A stretch of 64,000 bases of DNA from Psettodes erumei (lineage: Eukaryota > Chordata > Actinopteri > Pleuronectiformes > Psettodidae), in assembly GCA_016785225.1 (NCBI GenBank), contig JAFBJZ010000647.1, positions 558,001 through 622,000 on the forward strand. Reading direction: 5' to 3'. A program made the position numbers and the translations under genes. Position 1 is the stretch's first letter; each line of letters opens with the position of its first letter. Positions 23,581-35,390 of the stretch are shown piece after piece. The notes under the pieces were generated by a model. It made no database searches and was not told the origin of the DNA. It saw only the letters and a list, made by a program, of their open reading frames with translations.

Positions 23581-26500
23581 ACAACAGTGTGTTCCAGTTG
23601 CCAGAATAAATTGGTTCTTATTTCTCAAATATGAAGATTTGCTTCTTTTATTGCTTTTCCATGAGAGTAAGTGGAATACCTTTGGGTATCAAAGTGTTGG
23701 ACAGTAAGGCTGTTCCATTCTTTTTATTCCAAATTTAAACATTGGTTAAATGGTAGGTAATTAGTAATGGTTGGTAATTATATGGGAACACGTTAATAAG
23801 TGATCAACAATGAAATACACAATCAAAATTTATCAGTACATTAGAAGACATCCATAGTTTATAAGCACAATGGCTGTTTAATGTAGTTTGGCTTGTGATG
23901 CAGCAGAGGGTGCTCTAAAATACCATTCAGCTTGACCTATGGAATAATCCATGATCTCTGAAGCTAGCAATGTCATGTAGCAAGCAAAATCGTCCAGACA
24001 CCAAAGCATGTGAGAAATGGAAAGGATTTTGGGTGCCATAGAAGCCAACATAACTTACAAAAATGAGACTGTTTGAGGACAAAGCTGCTCTCTTGAAATA
24101 CAACAACAAACTTGTAGACTCACCTTTTAACACAGGTTCAGCAGACCCTTGTCAGAAGCTCATACAAATGACATGTTAGTATGATAGAAAGATTTGTATG
24201 CATGGATGTAGTGACGGTGGGGGGGCTCATTTGGATTAATTCAGATGGAATGCGTGTCATTCCAAATTCATCTAAACTTGAGTGCTGGAAAAACTGACAG
24301 CTCTACTAGACAGACAAAACATTTGAAGAGATCACCGTGGTTACTCCAAATATATTGGAAAGCCATTTTTGCAGAACGAATAATTATTCTGTCATATGAG
24401 AAAATTTAGCAGAAGAATTAGTGATGGAAATGAACCCCATGTCAGTCTGGGTGGTGTCAAGTGATGTAAATGTAAAACACATCACATTTAGGGATCACAT
24501 TCTTCTAACTGTTCTTCAAAATAATATATTCCAGTTGGGGCATATCTGGGGCAGAGCGCTGCAAACTCTCTGAAGATCCATCCAAAGTTAAATGATATGT
24601 TTTTCAAAAACTCCAGAACTGTCCTTATGTGTAATGTATCCTGCCTAAGTGAGTCCCCCAGTGCTGGTCTACAGGAGAAATATGACATACCTGAAACAGG
24701 AAAAAAGCTTGGAAATCTTGAAAAATGTTTTACAAGACATAATTTGGCATCGAAAAAAATGGCAAATTCCTGCAAACATTACTTTTTATCAAAGTTTTCC
24801 TTGTTCTTGACCTTTTCAAATTTGTCACAATTCTCCCAGTGAACTTGTTTCTTTTTTTAAAGTTTGAAGCCTTGTAAATGTCAATCTGAAAACTGCTGTA
24901 CATCCTGTTCACCTATCTTACCTGTACCACTCAGTACTTGGCAGAGCAGTGTGTCAATCCCACCTAATTCAGCAGTAGCAACATGTGATTGGACAGTACT
25001 GCAGCAGAGAGCAAATAGTAGATAAAGAGCAAAAGCCCCTCTCTCCAGGTGCCTGGCTGTATTTTTTCTTTTTTTGTCTTTTTCTTTTTTACCTTTTATC
25101 TTTTGTTTCAAAGCTTAGGGTCAGTGCTGTTACACAATGCTGCTGTAAATCATGTGATTTAACCCAACTGTTTGGGCAGTGATTGAATGGCCCAAAAAAC
25201 AAACTGTTCTTCTCATGAGGCTATTGATGAGCTCAGCACAATCAAAAATATAAAAAAGGTGCTCTGTTATCTCTATTTACATAGGTCTGCCTGTGTGAAA
25301 TTGCAACAGTGCCTTTATAGTTGTTACCCCAAGGAATTTTGCATGGCAGCATCTCCTATGTTTTGAATGTGCAGCATATCCTATACTATAGGAGGTAAGA
25401 AGCACTGAAGTTTCTTTCCTTAACTTTTAGCGAATTCCTTAACTTAGATTTTTTGTTTCTTTTCAACTGCTGCCTCTGTCTGTACCCTGAGAACTGTGCC
25501 ATGAAGCAGGATTTGTTGTTAGTTAGGTAACTTAGGGCTACAATGTTGGTTCATTTGTTACCACAGTAAATCTCCATGGTAACTAATGCTGGATACCTAA
25601 CCTGCTCCAGGGCAGGTCTTTGAGATAACACATAGCATATCATGCATAAAAGCTCTGCCTACTGACCAATCAGCTCTCTGGTAAAATGTTATCATGGTTA
25701 ATAGAAGCTCCTGGCTTTGGGGGCAGATCATGAGATGTTCTCTTAGGAGGGCAGATGTGTTCAGAGACTGTCTTTCCCTAATGATTTTTCTGAGAGGTGA
25801 AAGTTCTCAGAGGAAATGACGTACGTAAAGATGTATGTAAAAAGTACTGGTGCAGTCACTTTGGTCAGTATTGTATTTGTAACATTATCATGACTGTCCT
25901 GCTGTCTTTATATTAAGTAGCAAAATAACATGACACGATTTCCTTCCAAAGTCATCAGTCTGCCCTTCTTATCATTTTTTACTTTTGTATTGTTGTACTG
26001 TTAAAACTCCCTTCTTTGGTCTTCTGTAGCCACCTCCCTCACATTTCCTGCACCACCCAGGTCTTAAGGTAATTATAAATAGCCACGCTGTATGGTCCAT
26101 CAAAAACCTTCTTGCATTTTATATTGCGGTCTTCATATTGATGATGGCCCTCTCAGTCCCCCAGAGCCTCCCTGATCATCTGTGCTACCCTGGTTTCTAC
26201 AACACTAAAGCTTTCATCCTCAATTTTCCCCTACTGTCTTTTGAGTATTAAAGCTATGGAGCTTTACCCATACAGTTCAGATCATATCTTTGACAGTTGC
26301 ACCATTTTATCATACCTAATACGCCCATGGACAAAATGCAATTTTGACAAATATGAAGTCAGGCACCAAATAATACAATATTAAATAGGTAAATATTGAC
26401 CAAATCATTTCAGTTTGAACTGATGCTCTTAGTTAATATTATTCCATTGACCTTTAAAAACTCCAAAATCAGTCAACCGTTACTGTTTGGTGATCAAAAC

Positions 26501-27239
26501 TTATGTCCCTGGCTATGTCGAGGCCATACTGTACATAAGAGAATTTCCACAATTCCTTGGGAACAATCCCATATTTCTGATGTGGTTCCCTATCAAGCTA
26601 AAGAGAAAACAGAAGAAAAAGGATATGATGTTTTCAGGTTGTCAACCAAAACCCAAAATGAGCCTGTAAGGCAAGAACCAAAAGAGTCACTCTCAAATGA
26701 AACTAAGCATGAAACAAAAAGCAAAATGTGTCAGTGAAATGTCAAGTGGAAGAGGGATTTTGGTAGCCAGCAGCTCATTTTGTTTCTGGTGCATGGAGGA
26801 TACAGAAAAAGGAAAGTTAGTCTGAAAACATTTCTCGTTAAGGTTTGGAGCTATGTGCACTGTGTGCAACATTAGTATCCTTTCCATTCATATGGCTATT
26901 AATAGGGATAAACCGTACTTCCTGTGCTTGTTTTTAGAGACAGTATACATTTTATACTGGTGCTACAACTTTGAGGCCTTTGCTACAAAGCTTTCAACCT
27001 CTGTAGCAGTAATGCTATTACCAAAAAAAGTTAGCATACAGTGGTTTTCTATCACTCCTGGGCGACTATAACTGGATACCCCGATTCATTATCTCAAATG
27101 TATTTTCACATACACAGTAAATGTAAAGCAAAAAGAGCTAATCGTGCTGTGAACCATATTATTGGACAAGTGCCTACCAGAGCAAATGGGGCAGAGTGAA
27201 TCATGGGGATAGCCAAGCTAGATGGGATCACTTTGATGG
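23581..27239. other. Intronic or intergenic, no gene seen
   Basis: Open frames, including 26396-26737, have neither conserved motifs nor splice context. No RNA gene was recognised. Confidence 0.4.
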
Positions 27240-27270
27240 ATGTGTGTGTGTGTGAGAGAGAGAGAGAGGG
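27240..27270 (+). repeat. Compound (GT)n(GA)n microsatellite
   Basis: Six or so GT units run directly into about nine GA units. Confidence 0.85.
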
Positions 27271-27394
27271 AGAACAAGAGAAAGAATTCCCTATTTAGTG
27301 TTGGTGTGTTTCTTACTGACCTTGGGGACTTTCTCACATACTAACAGCAGCCATCCACCAGTGCAAACATATCCTCACACCATAAACTGGCAGT

Positions 27395-27530
27395 TGTTGC
27401 TCAGGAGGTAGAGCAGGCCATCCACAAACCAGAGGGTTGGTGTCTCAATCTTTTGCTTCTTCAGATGGCACGTTGTAGTGTCCTTGTGCAAGATCCTACA
27501 TCCCAATTTGCTTTAAGTGGTTCATTAGAC
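27395..27530 (+). repeat. tRNA-derived SINE, 5' part
   Basis: GCTCAGGAGGTAGAGCAGG (A box region) and GGTTGGTGTCTCAATC (degraded B box) are followed by GTGTCCTTGTGCAAGATCCT. This is the same family as the minus-strand copy at 12.75-13.03 kb. Confidence 0.7.
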
Positions 27531-29829
27531 TCATATTAATATTATAGCCAATTAATATTAAAAAAATAAAGTGTAAGCCAATTCAATAGGCTGATGTTAG
27601 GGTTGAGCCTATGGAAGGACGGCATTGCAAGTTTACTCATCATCTTGACTGTAATACCCCCCCCCCACACACACACAAACAATATCATTGTCCATCACAA
27701 TATTTCACTGTAGACATTGTCTAATTATAGTTTCTGTTGGGAGATGTTGTACATATATGCATGGGTTAGGATAAGGGTGCTATTTTTAGGCAAGGGTGAG
27801 TAGCTCTGATGTATCTCGTTGGTGATTAAATGAGCTTCACTTCACCTGAGTGAAGAGCCTGTGAGACTGGTGGTCCCACAGGCACAACTGAGCCAGCAGC
27901 AGCTTTTCATCTGGGATACATACTGATTTATAATTAAATGTGGAGCTCCTGCTTTATTTCTGTCCTGTATGATCCAGTTTTATACTGGCCCCAGGAGAAG
28001 CCAGTGTTGCTAGTAGCACCCGAAGAAAAGTTTGATTACATGTTGCTAAGAATTTATTGGTATGAGGGGAAAAGCATCTGTTGTGTATGTTGACAGTGCT
28101 GCTGTTTTTGACAGTCAGTGTAACAGTACACAGAAAAAAATGTTAATCTTCTCAGAAGCAGCCAGAGAGCTGACAGATTTTCAAGATTTTGCCTTCTCAG
28201 AACACAGCATACTAATACTTCTCAGAGGATTCCTTGGCTTGACAGTAGGCTCTCTGAATGACTGCACAGCAGCACTCAGAAAAAGTTCAGCTCACAATGA
28301 ATATCTGTATAAAAACACTGAGAGCCGTATTGAAGGTCTTTTAGCATATGTTTGTGGAGGGGAAGTGAAGGAAACTTATTTATTTGTCAGGAGTAAGAAT
28401 GCAGCTTTTCCACATGAGCTCTCCTGGTGAGCTATATAAGTCTGCTTGCCTACTGTGGTGACACATTGATAATTCAGATACGATTACAGAGCTGTCCATG
28501 TGGCCGTGCAAGAGGAAGGAGGAACAATTCCAGAAGGGCCTAACCTGCAGAGGAAAGGAGACGCAGATTTGTGTTGTGTCTGAATTTTTCCAGATTGTGT
28601 TTTTGCATAAAAAAGCTTATTATGCTTACACAGCTGGCCTATAATAGAAAAAGAGAGAAGCCATGTAATTATCCACATCAAGTTCAGGTGTAGGATTGCT
28701 GGTGATAAATAATCTTTAATTTAGCTTTGAATTCATGAATGATGTCAAGATTTGCCGAAATGGAGTTGTGTAGGAGAAATCTTTATCATTGTACAACAAA
28801 TTTCAGTGGATCTCTTTTCAGGAGATAAGGGAAAGTTTGCATGCCTAGCAGGGGGGCATCTGTCAGTCTGTCTGCTACAATAAATTTTGAAAGAGCTTTC
28901 TAATGCACAATGAAGTCCTTTCAAAAAATCCAGTTGAAGTAAATGAAAACTTACAGCTCATCAAAAATCATAGAATAGATGTCAGTGTGTTCATTGACTG
29001 TGCTTATGCTGCATCATGGTACCTTAGTTACAAGTTACAACTTACAACATTTCCATCTGTAGCGTTAAAATAGAGTTTTAACCTAACAACCAAAAACCTG
29101 CCTTTCAACAGTGTGTTTTTTCTGTTATACTGGTATGCATAATGTCACTCCACTATTTGGTTTCTTCTCATAAGGAGCACCTGAAAGGGGATGGCTAACA
29201 ACCTATAATGAATTAAAATACATTGCTGTTGCACTTTAAGATGGTTTTCAGGTTTGTGCCTGAAAGCAGTCATAGACACAAAGGTAAAAGGTCAAAGGTT
29301 TTAATGACAGGTTAGATTTGCAGCATACAGAGAACTGTTGGTGTTTCTGGAATGGCTTAGGTTTTTGTGGCAGCAAAGCGCATGAACTGCCAGAAGCCAC
29401 TGCTGTAGAATGTTATAAATTGTTGTGAGAACAAAGGTTTAGAGCTGGTTCTATATTTTCCAACCCATCTGAATTGTATGTCTCTGAGCTTATCAGTTCC
29501 TCATATCGATGGTGTTGACAGAAGTGAAAAGGTGAAACTCAACTGTGAGGGCAGTGTAGCCTCCCGACTGTCGGACAGCATGACAGGCTAAAGTTATCTT
29601 CAGCTCTCTTGTTGTTCATCTTCAAAAACAGCAGCTGTCGAAAAAAAGGTTTTGATTTAATGACCAAATAATTACATTTGTGGTCATACAACAACCATAT
29701 CATGGAAGTCTTTAGTTTCCACCAACCTTTACCACTCTTAACTTCCTATGATTGAATGATTGGAACACATCTTTGTCACAAAAACAATCATGCATTTTGG
29801 TTCTTTTATAATGGAACATTGTAGAATGG
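27531..29829. other. Intronic or intergenic, no gene seen
   Basis: A C-run plus CA repeat lies at about 27657-27680. The open frame at 28062-28430 has no recognisable domain. Nothing else could be assigned. Confidence 0.4.
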
Positions 29830-30335
29830 GGAAGTAGGAACTTAGGACAGGGCACACCCCTTATACCCGGGAATCGGGGACCCAGACCCACCCACCAACC
29901 GGAGACAGTCCTATCCGGCCACCCGACCCATCATCGCCCGACAAAGAGGAGTCACCTGTTCCCACCCCTACCCTACACCCCCCAAGGCAAACCCAACACC
30001 ATCCTTGGACACATGGCCCAGGCCCCCTAAGCCCAGAGGGACCAGCAGACGCCCACCACATCCAGGACCCCATCCCAACCAACAAATCATGAGAGCCTAA
30101 AGAGAGACAGCTGCCACCCATGGTAGTGAGCGATGTTAATTATTCGAGCCCATTTCTCCAAGAAGACAATGTCTATTAAAATTTCATAATGTGGCCAATG
30201 CTTAAGTTGTTTTTGGTCTTCCAGTTAATGAGGATAGTTTTCTTGGCAATTCCTAGTGCAGTGAGAAGCATGCTTGATTTGTGTATCTCAAAGCCAGCAC
30301 AGTGAAGGAGAAACAGGGACAGGGTACCCTAAACA
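29830..30335 (-). mobile_element. L1/Tx1-like LINE, 3' end of ORF2 and GC-rich 3' region
   Basis: On the minus strand, 30330-30180 reads TALGIAKKTILINWK, the typical C-terminal block of fish L1-like ORF2, followed by a GC-rich 3' region down to 29830. The endonuclease part of apparently the same LINE lies beyond the inserted hairpin element, at 32.2-33.15 kb. Confidence 0.55.
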
Positions 30336-30339
30336 CACA

Positions 30340-32212
30340 GAGAGACTATTAAAACTGCAAGCCGGAAAACCCGATCGGGGACCCGGCTGGGCGTTGGGGA
30401 GGCGTTTTTGAACATTTCCTCCTGTTGCCAATAGGTGGCGCTACAACAATGCGACAACATAGTCCCTCAGGTCTCTTCAGGACGCCGCCCCAATTGTGCG
30501 TGTGTAATTTGAAGCAGATCGGATGAGGCATTTGAGACTTACAAGCGCTTTAGATGGCGATGGCGAGGGATCCAACCGCTGACCCGCCACGGAACCCCAG
30601 GAGGCGGGAGAATGTCATCTTCAGAAATGAGCATCTACCATGTCTCCAGGCTTACCACAGTAAAATTCAGCTTCATCGGATTAAGATACTTGATGTTGAA
30701 CGTCAAAGTACAAAACATGTGATTTCCTGTTGCCAATAGGTGGCGCTGTCACTTTTATGGAATATGAACATGCAGATGTCTCAGGGAGGGGATTATTATC
30801 ATCCATGTGAAGATTGGCTGAGATCGGAGCACGTACACTGAAGTTATGGCAGTTTCATGCTTTCTGGCGAAACATCAAAACTCGCCACACCGCCACGCCC
30901 ACATTTTTTGCGAGCCATAAAAACCTTTAACAACTTTTGATCACCAACGCCTCGAGAGTCAGCACACCAAGTTTGAAGCTGATACAATAAAATCTCTAGG
31001 AGGAGTTCATTCAAATATAACACGTGCAAACGGTGAAAAATACACCAAATTTTTACATTCAAATCAAAATGGCTGACTTCCTGTAAGGTTTGAGTCATGT
31101 CCACAAGAGACTTTTTCGAAGGTCGTGGGACTTTCCACACACCTACCGAATTTCATCCGCCCAGGTCAAAATAACCTCAATGGGGAGGGGTTTTTGCATT
31201 TTTTTTCCTGTCGCCAATAGGTGGCGCTATGACAATAGGACCATATAGTCCCATAGATCTCTTCAGGCCAGTGCTCTGATTATACGTATGTAATTTGAGG
31301 CACATCGGACAAGGTATGTGCAAATTAGAGGACTTTGATGGTGATGGCGAAGGATCCACATTCGCCGCGCCACCACTGGGCCGCCATGAGGCCGGAGCAC
31401 GCCATCTTCTGAATCCAGCATCTACCTTATCTCAAGGCTTACCACAGTAAAATTTAGCTTCATCGAATTTAGATACTTGATGTTGAACATCAAAGTACAA
31501 AACATGTGATTTCCTGTCGCCAATAGGTGGCACTGTGACTTTCAATGAATATGAATATGCGGATACCTCCGGGAACGGAGTATTATCATACATGTGAAGT
31601 TTGATGGAGATCAGACCACATACGCTGAAGTTATGGCAGTTTCGTCCTTTCTGGCAAAACATCAAAACTCGCCGCGCCGCCACGCCCACATTTTTCGCGA
31701 GCCATAAAAACCTTTAACAACTTTTTCACTAAGGCCTCGAGAGTCAGCACACCAAGTTTGAAGCTGATACGATGAAATCTCTAGGAGGAGTTCATTCAAA
31801 TATAACACGTGGAAATGGCCAAAAATGGCCAAAATTTGCATATTCATATAAAAATGGCCGACTTCCTGTACGGTTTGGGTCATGGCTGCAAGAGACTTTT
31901 TCGAAGGACTTGCCACCGTCCATGCACCCACCAAATTTCATCTGCCTAGGTCAAAATAACCCCGATGGGGAGGGGTATTTGAAAATTTCTAGGGGGCGCC
32001 ACCGAGCCATTTTGCCCCGCCCATTCTGGAGACCCTTAAAATACGTAATTTTTCACCGGACCTGACGCGTGTGCAAAATTTGGTGAGTTTTTGAGCATGT
32101 TCAGGCCTCGAAAAATGCGATTTAATTGTCGTGAAAATAATAATAATAATAATATAATAATAATCTTTCGAATTACAATAGGGCCTTCGCACTGAAGGTG
32201 CTCGGGCCCTAA
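30340..32212 (-). mobile_element. Hairpin-ended interspersed element, copy 2 (inverted, with internal duplication)
   Basis: It is the inverse of the copy at 6841-8925. The hairpin end, with GGGCC and GGCCC arms, lies at 32180-32210, next to a short ATT tract and then the shared core. Here there is only one hairpin. The core is partly doubled: matching blocks occur at about 30400-31180 and 31190-31980 (for example the word AGTTATGGCAGTTTC near 30841 and 31630), which makes this copy longer. No coding capacity is supported. It sits inside an L1-like LINE. Confidence 0.7.
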
Positions 32213-32214
32213 TT

Positions 32215-33150
32215 ACTGTTAAGGCCGTATACCATCATTAGTTCATTAAATGACCTAAAGTTACTACCTTGGATGATGTCCCCGAAAACTGGAACCCTTT
32301 TACTATTCCATGATGAAAAGTGTAAGAATTTCTTTGTTCAATAGGATGTCGGGATTGTTCCCAACATCCTATAGGTATGTTTGTTTTATGTCTATCCATG
32401 AGAGGTCAAGTGGGGTCGGCTGTAGTTGCCAATAGACTGTAGTCTATTGATGAGCAGGAAATAATTTTGTCATGCAAAACCACCTTTGCCATCTCCCAGA
32501 GGAGAGGTAGGATGAGCTCTTAGTCATGCACAAAGAGACGAGTGCATGGTCACTGATAATAATGGGATAAATCTGTGGGTAAGGATTAAGGTTGACCTGC
32601 TGACCGGAAAATAGTCTGGGCATGAGTAAGAGCGATGGACGGAAGAAAAGTAGGTATATTCTTTGTGGATGGGATGCTGGGAGCGCAATTCATCGCAAAT
32701 ACCAAAGTCAGTCATGTATTTTTTTCAGTATATCTTCTGATTGCCAACTGCGGTAGCTGCCTGAGGTGCTGAGCCTATCAAGATCAGTGTTATGCACTAA
32801 ACTGAAGCCCCCTCCTATGATGAGTGTTGTGTCAGAGTGCACAGAAAGTGAGGGTATGAAAGTATGGAAGAAAGAGCAGTCATCAACAATTGGCCTGTAT
32901 AATCTTGCAATGCATAAGTTTGTATCAAGAATTGAGGTGTTAATTATAATGAATCTGACATCTGGGTCAATGATTGAGTTATTAGAGGTAACATTTCTCT
33001 TTTGTTGATCATGAGGACACCACTTTCTTTTGAGTTGTAGCTAGCTAAGTAACTGTGAAGAAAATGTGGCGATGTAGGGTATGTTCTGCTGTTCTTACTG
33101 GTTTCCTGTAATAAGACATTGTCTGCTTGTAAGTTTTTTAGTCGGTTAAA
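32215..33150 (-). pseudogene. L1/Tx1-like LINE ORF2 endonuclease domain, decayed
   Basis: The minus strand near 33150-33000 reads a start-of-ORF2 block with NLQADNVLLQETSK and SKESGVLMIN, the apurinic-endonuclease entry. Near 32715-32524 it reads a block with YTYFSSVHRSYSCPDYF, corresponding to the SRLDYF motif late in the domain. Stops interrupt the frame. The reverse transcriptase that should follow is absent, replaced by the hairpin element and then the 3' end of ORF2. Confidence 0.65.
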
Positions 33151-33160
33151 ATTTTGAGTA

Positions 33161-33615
33161 CCGTATTTTCCGGACTATAGAGCGCACCTAAATATAAGCC
33201 GCACCCACTAAAATTTAAAAGAAATATATATTTTGTCACATATAAGCCGCACTGGACTATAAGCCGCCGATATCCAGGCTGAGAAATAAGATATTTACAT
33301 AGAAAGATTTTGTACCATAAGTGTTTATTCATATACCTGAACTGATTGTTTCCGAACAGTGCCTGTTACATGGCAGTAAAAGTGCTAATCAAACAAAATT
33401 ATTCATAAATTTATTCATCTTCCTCCTGTGCACTGAAACCAAGTTGCTTCATTTTTCTTCCTCCTGCGCTGCTCTCCCTGCAGCAGTCTGGCCTTTCGGA
33501 ACCCGTTGGTGATGGTGGATGGAAGAAAAATTCATAGAAAAGCCGCATCTCTGCATAAGCCGCATGGTTCAAAGCATGGGAAAAAAAGTAGCGGTTTATA
33601 GTCCGGAAAATATGG
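33161..33615. mobile_element. Mariner/Tc1-like MITE, 455 bp
   Basis: The left end CCGTATTTTCCGGACTATA and the right end TATAGTCCGGAAAATATGG are inverted repeats with one mismatch, and each is bordered by TA, the mariner/Tc1 target duplication. The interior has repeated ATAAGCCGCA words and no coding capacity. It is inserted at the start of the LINE ORF2. Confidence 0.85.
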
Positions 33616-33731
33616 TATTTTATTCTTAGAGCCAATTCCATGAACATTCTAATTGACAGGCTTAAGTGTGGCCCTATCTAACTTAACTAGTTAACTGTTG
33701 CCTATGTGTAAATGTATAAAGTCTGCGTGTG

Positions 33732-33751
33732 TGAGAGAGAGAGAGAGAGAA
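33732..33751 (+). repeat. (GA)n microsatellite
   Basis: About ten GA units in the LINE inter-ORF region. Confidence 0.85.
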
Positions 33752-33959
33752 AATGTGAGTGTTTGATGTGCTTTGTGTGTGAGGATATTTGAGTTTGAGT
33801 CCCTGAATGAGTCTTAATCATTTTAAATGGCTGCATGTTACATAGCACAAATAAGAGAAAACCTGAAAGAGGGGAGCAAGGGACGCATAGGACTGCCTGA
33901 GAGTTAAAACAGACCTTACCTGGGAGTGCGCTGTATTATAGCGCAAATAATAGCTGGGG

Positions 33960-34450
33960 TTTTAATGACAAATGATGCACACTACATGGAATGAAGCTGT
34001 GTGAGAGGGGAAGAAAGTTTGAAGTTGGCTGATAACGTACAGTTTGTCAACCACAATGACTGCCCAGGCCTCATCACTAAGATATTTTTTCCTGAGGCCA
34101 AATAGGATTCGGCAGTGATCCAGGATCTCCTTTGGGAATTGATTGTTGATCAATTCCTCAACTCGTGGCCCCAGCTCTTCACCAGCTCCTTTGGTTTGAA
34201 GTGTTCGAAATTGGCCATGAAGGTTCTTGGAGGCCGACTGCTGGGCTTCTTCCCTTCTAGGTGGTACACCTGATGGATGATGATGTTCTGAATAATGTTG
34301 GTGGGGAGCTTGAGATGTTTCTGACGAAGCTTTGTCACCGCTGCCTTGGGGTCTTCTACCACCTGCTCAGGAGTCCCAGGGAAAACCAGCTTGTCCCTCA
34401 TGCTGCTCATGCTGCTTTTGTAATTGTTTGCTGTGGATTCAGGACTGAAT
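33960..34450 (-). pseudogene. L1-like LINE ORF1 (RNA-binding protein), 3' part, copy A
   Basis: The minus frame has KLPTNIIQNIIIHQVYHLEG, then GKKPSSRPPRTFMANFEHFK, and continues to DHCRILFGLRKKY and VVDKLYV. This is the conserved RRM/C-terminal region of L1 ORF1p, which coats LINE RNA. The N-terminal coiled coil is missing. The position, just upstream of the ORF2 endonuclease on the same strand, suggests one LINE. Stops separate its blocks. Confidence 0.7.
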
Positions 34451-34789
34451 AAAGGTTATTGCTGTCTACAACACTGACTTGCGACTGGTTCCTGTACTGA
34501 TCCAATATCCTTTGTCCTATGTAGTGTATTCTATAGAGTATTTTGTACTGTATGATTTACAGGTTGGAGTTCTGTGTCATTCTGAAGGTATTTATGCACA
34601 GCTCACCACAAAATGCTAGAATGAGAATAATGTCTAAGTCTCTTTCCCATTTGGAAGTTGGGAGGGAGACTTACTGTCGTCCTTGCTAAAAGCACATACA
34701 TTTTTGATCAGAGTTTGGGGGGGTGAAAGATTAATGAAGCCTGTTGGAGATACTTCTAAGACTAATTGGTTAGACTTGGGTCAAAATCG

Positions 34790-35390
34790 TGCCTGGATTA
34801 TTGACTTCAAAGTGACAATCTTAATTGTGGCCATATCTAAGTTAAGTTATCTAGTTAAGTGTAGCCTATATGAAGTGTATAGTATGTGTGCGTGTGTGTG
34901 TGTGAGTGAGTGAGTCTATGTGTTGTATGTAAGTGTGAGTGGTTGATATCTAGAAGAAGTGAGGCATACTTAGCTGGGATGAAGCTGCATGAGGGGGAAA
35001 AAGGTTAGTTAAGCCAGGGGGTGATATTGCGGTCACGGTACAGTTGGCCGTTAACATATAGTTTGTCAACCGCGATGATGGCCTGAGCCCCGTCACCAAG
35101 ATATTTTTTCGTGAGAGAAAAGAGGACTCTGCGGCAATCCAGGATCTCCTTTGGGAATTGATCCTGATGTCCTACCTCTCAACTCACCGCCCCATCTCTT
35201 CGCCAGCTCCTTTTGTTTAAAGTGTTTGAATTTGGCAATGATGGGTTTTGGATGCCGACTGCTGGGCTTCTTCCCTCCTAGGCGTTGCACCTGGTAGAAA
35301 GTGATGTTCTGGATAACATCAGTGGGGAGCTGGAGATGTGCCAGAAGAAACTCCGTCACCATCGCCTCGGGGTCTTCTTCCACCTGTAAT
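34790..35390 (-). pseudogene. L1-like LINE ORF1, copy B, with inter-ORF linker
   Basis: Minus-strand 35390-35093 encodes LQLPTDVIQNITFYQVQRLG and KPIIAKFKHFKQKELAKRWG, the same ORF1 region as copy A. The sequence to its left (34790-35040) also parallels that left of copy A (33660-33990), so a block of at least 600 bp is directly repeated. ORF2 does not follow. Confidence 0.65.

Noticed and set aside
26396..26737. 113-residue open frame
   Set aside because: No recognisable motif, no splice sites with coding continuation, and AT-rich chance composition.
28062..28430. 122-residue open frame
   Set aside because: Starts with a plausible ATG but shows no family motif and has no neighbouring exon; length is not exceptional over 64 kb.
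29861..30121. Gly/Trp-rich minus-strand frame
   Set aside because: It falls in the GC-rich 3' region of an L1-like LINE and ignores the ORF2 frame.
33411..33647. Minus-strand frame across the mariner MITE
   Set aside because: It crosses the terminal inverted repeat and has no transposase motif.
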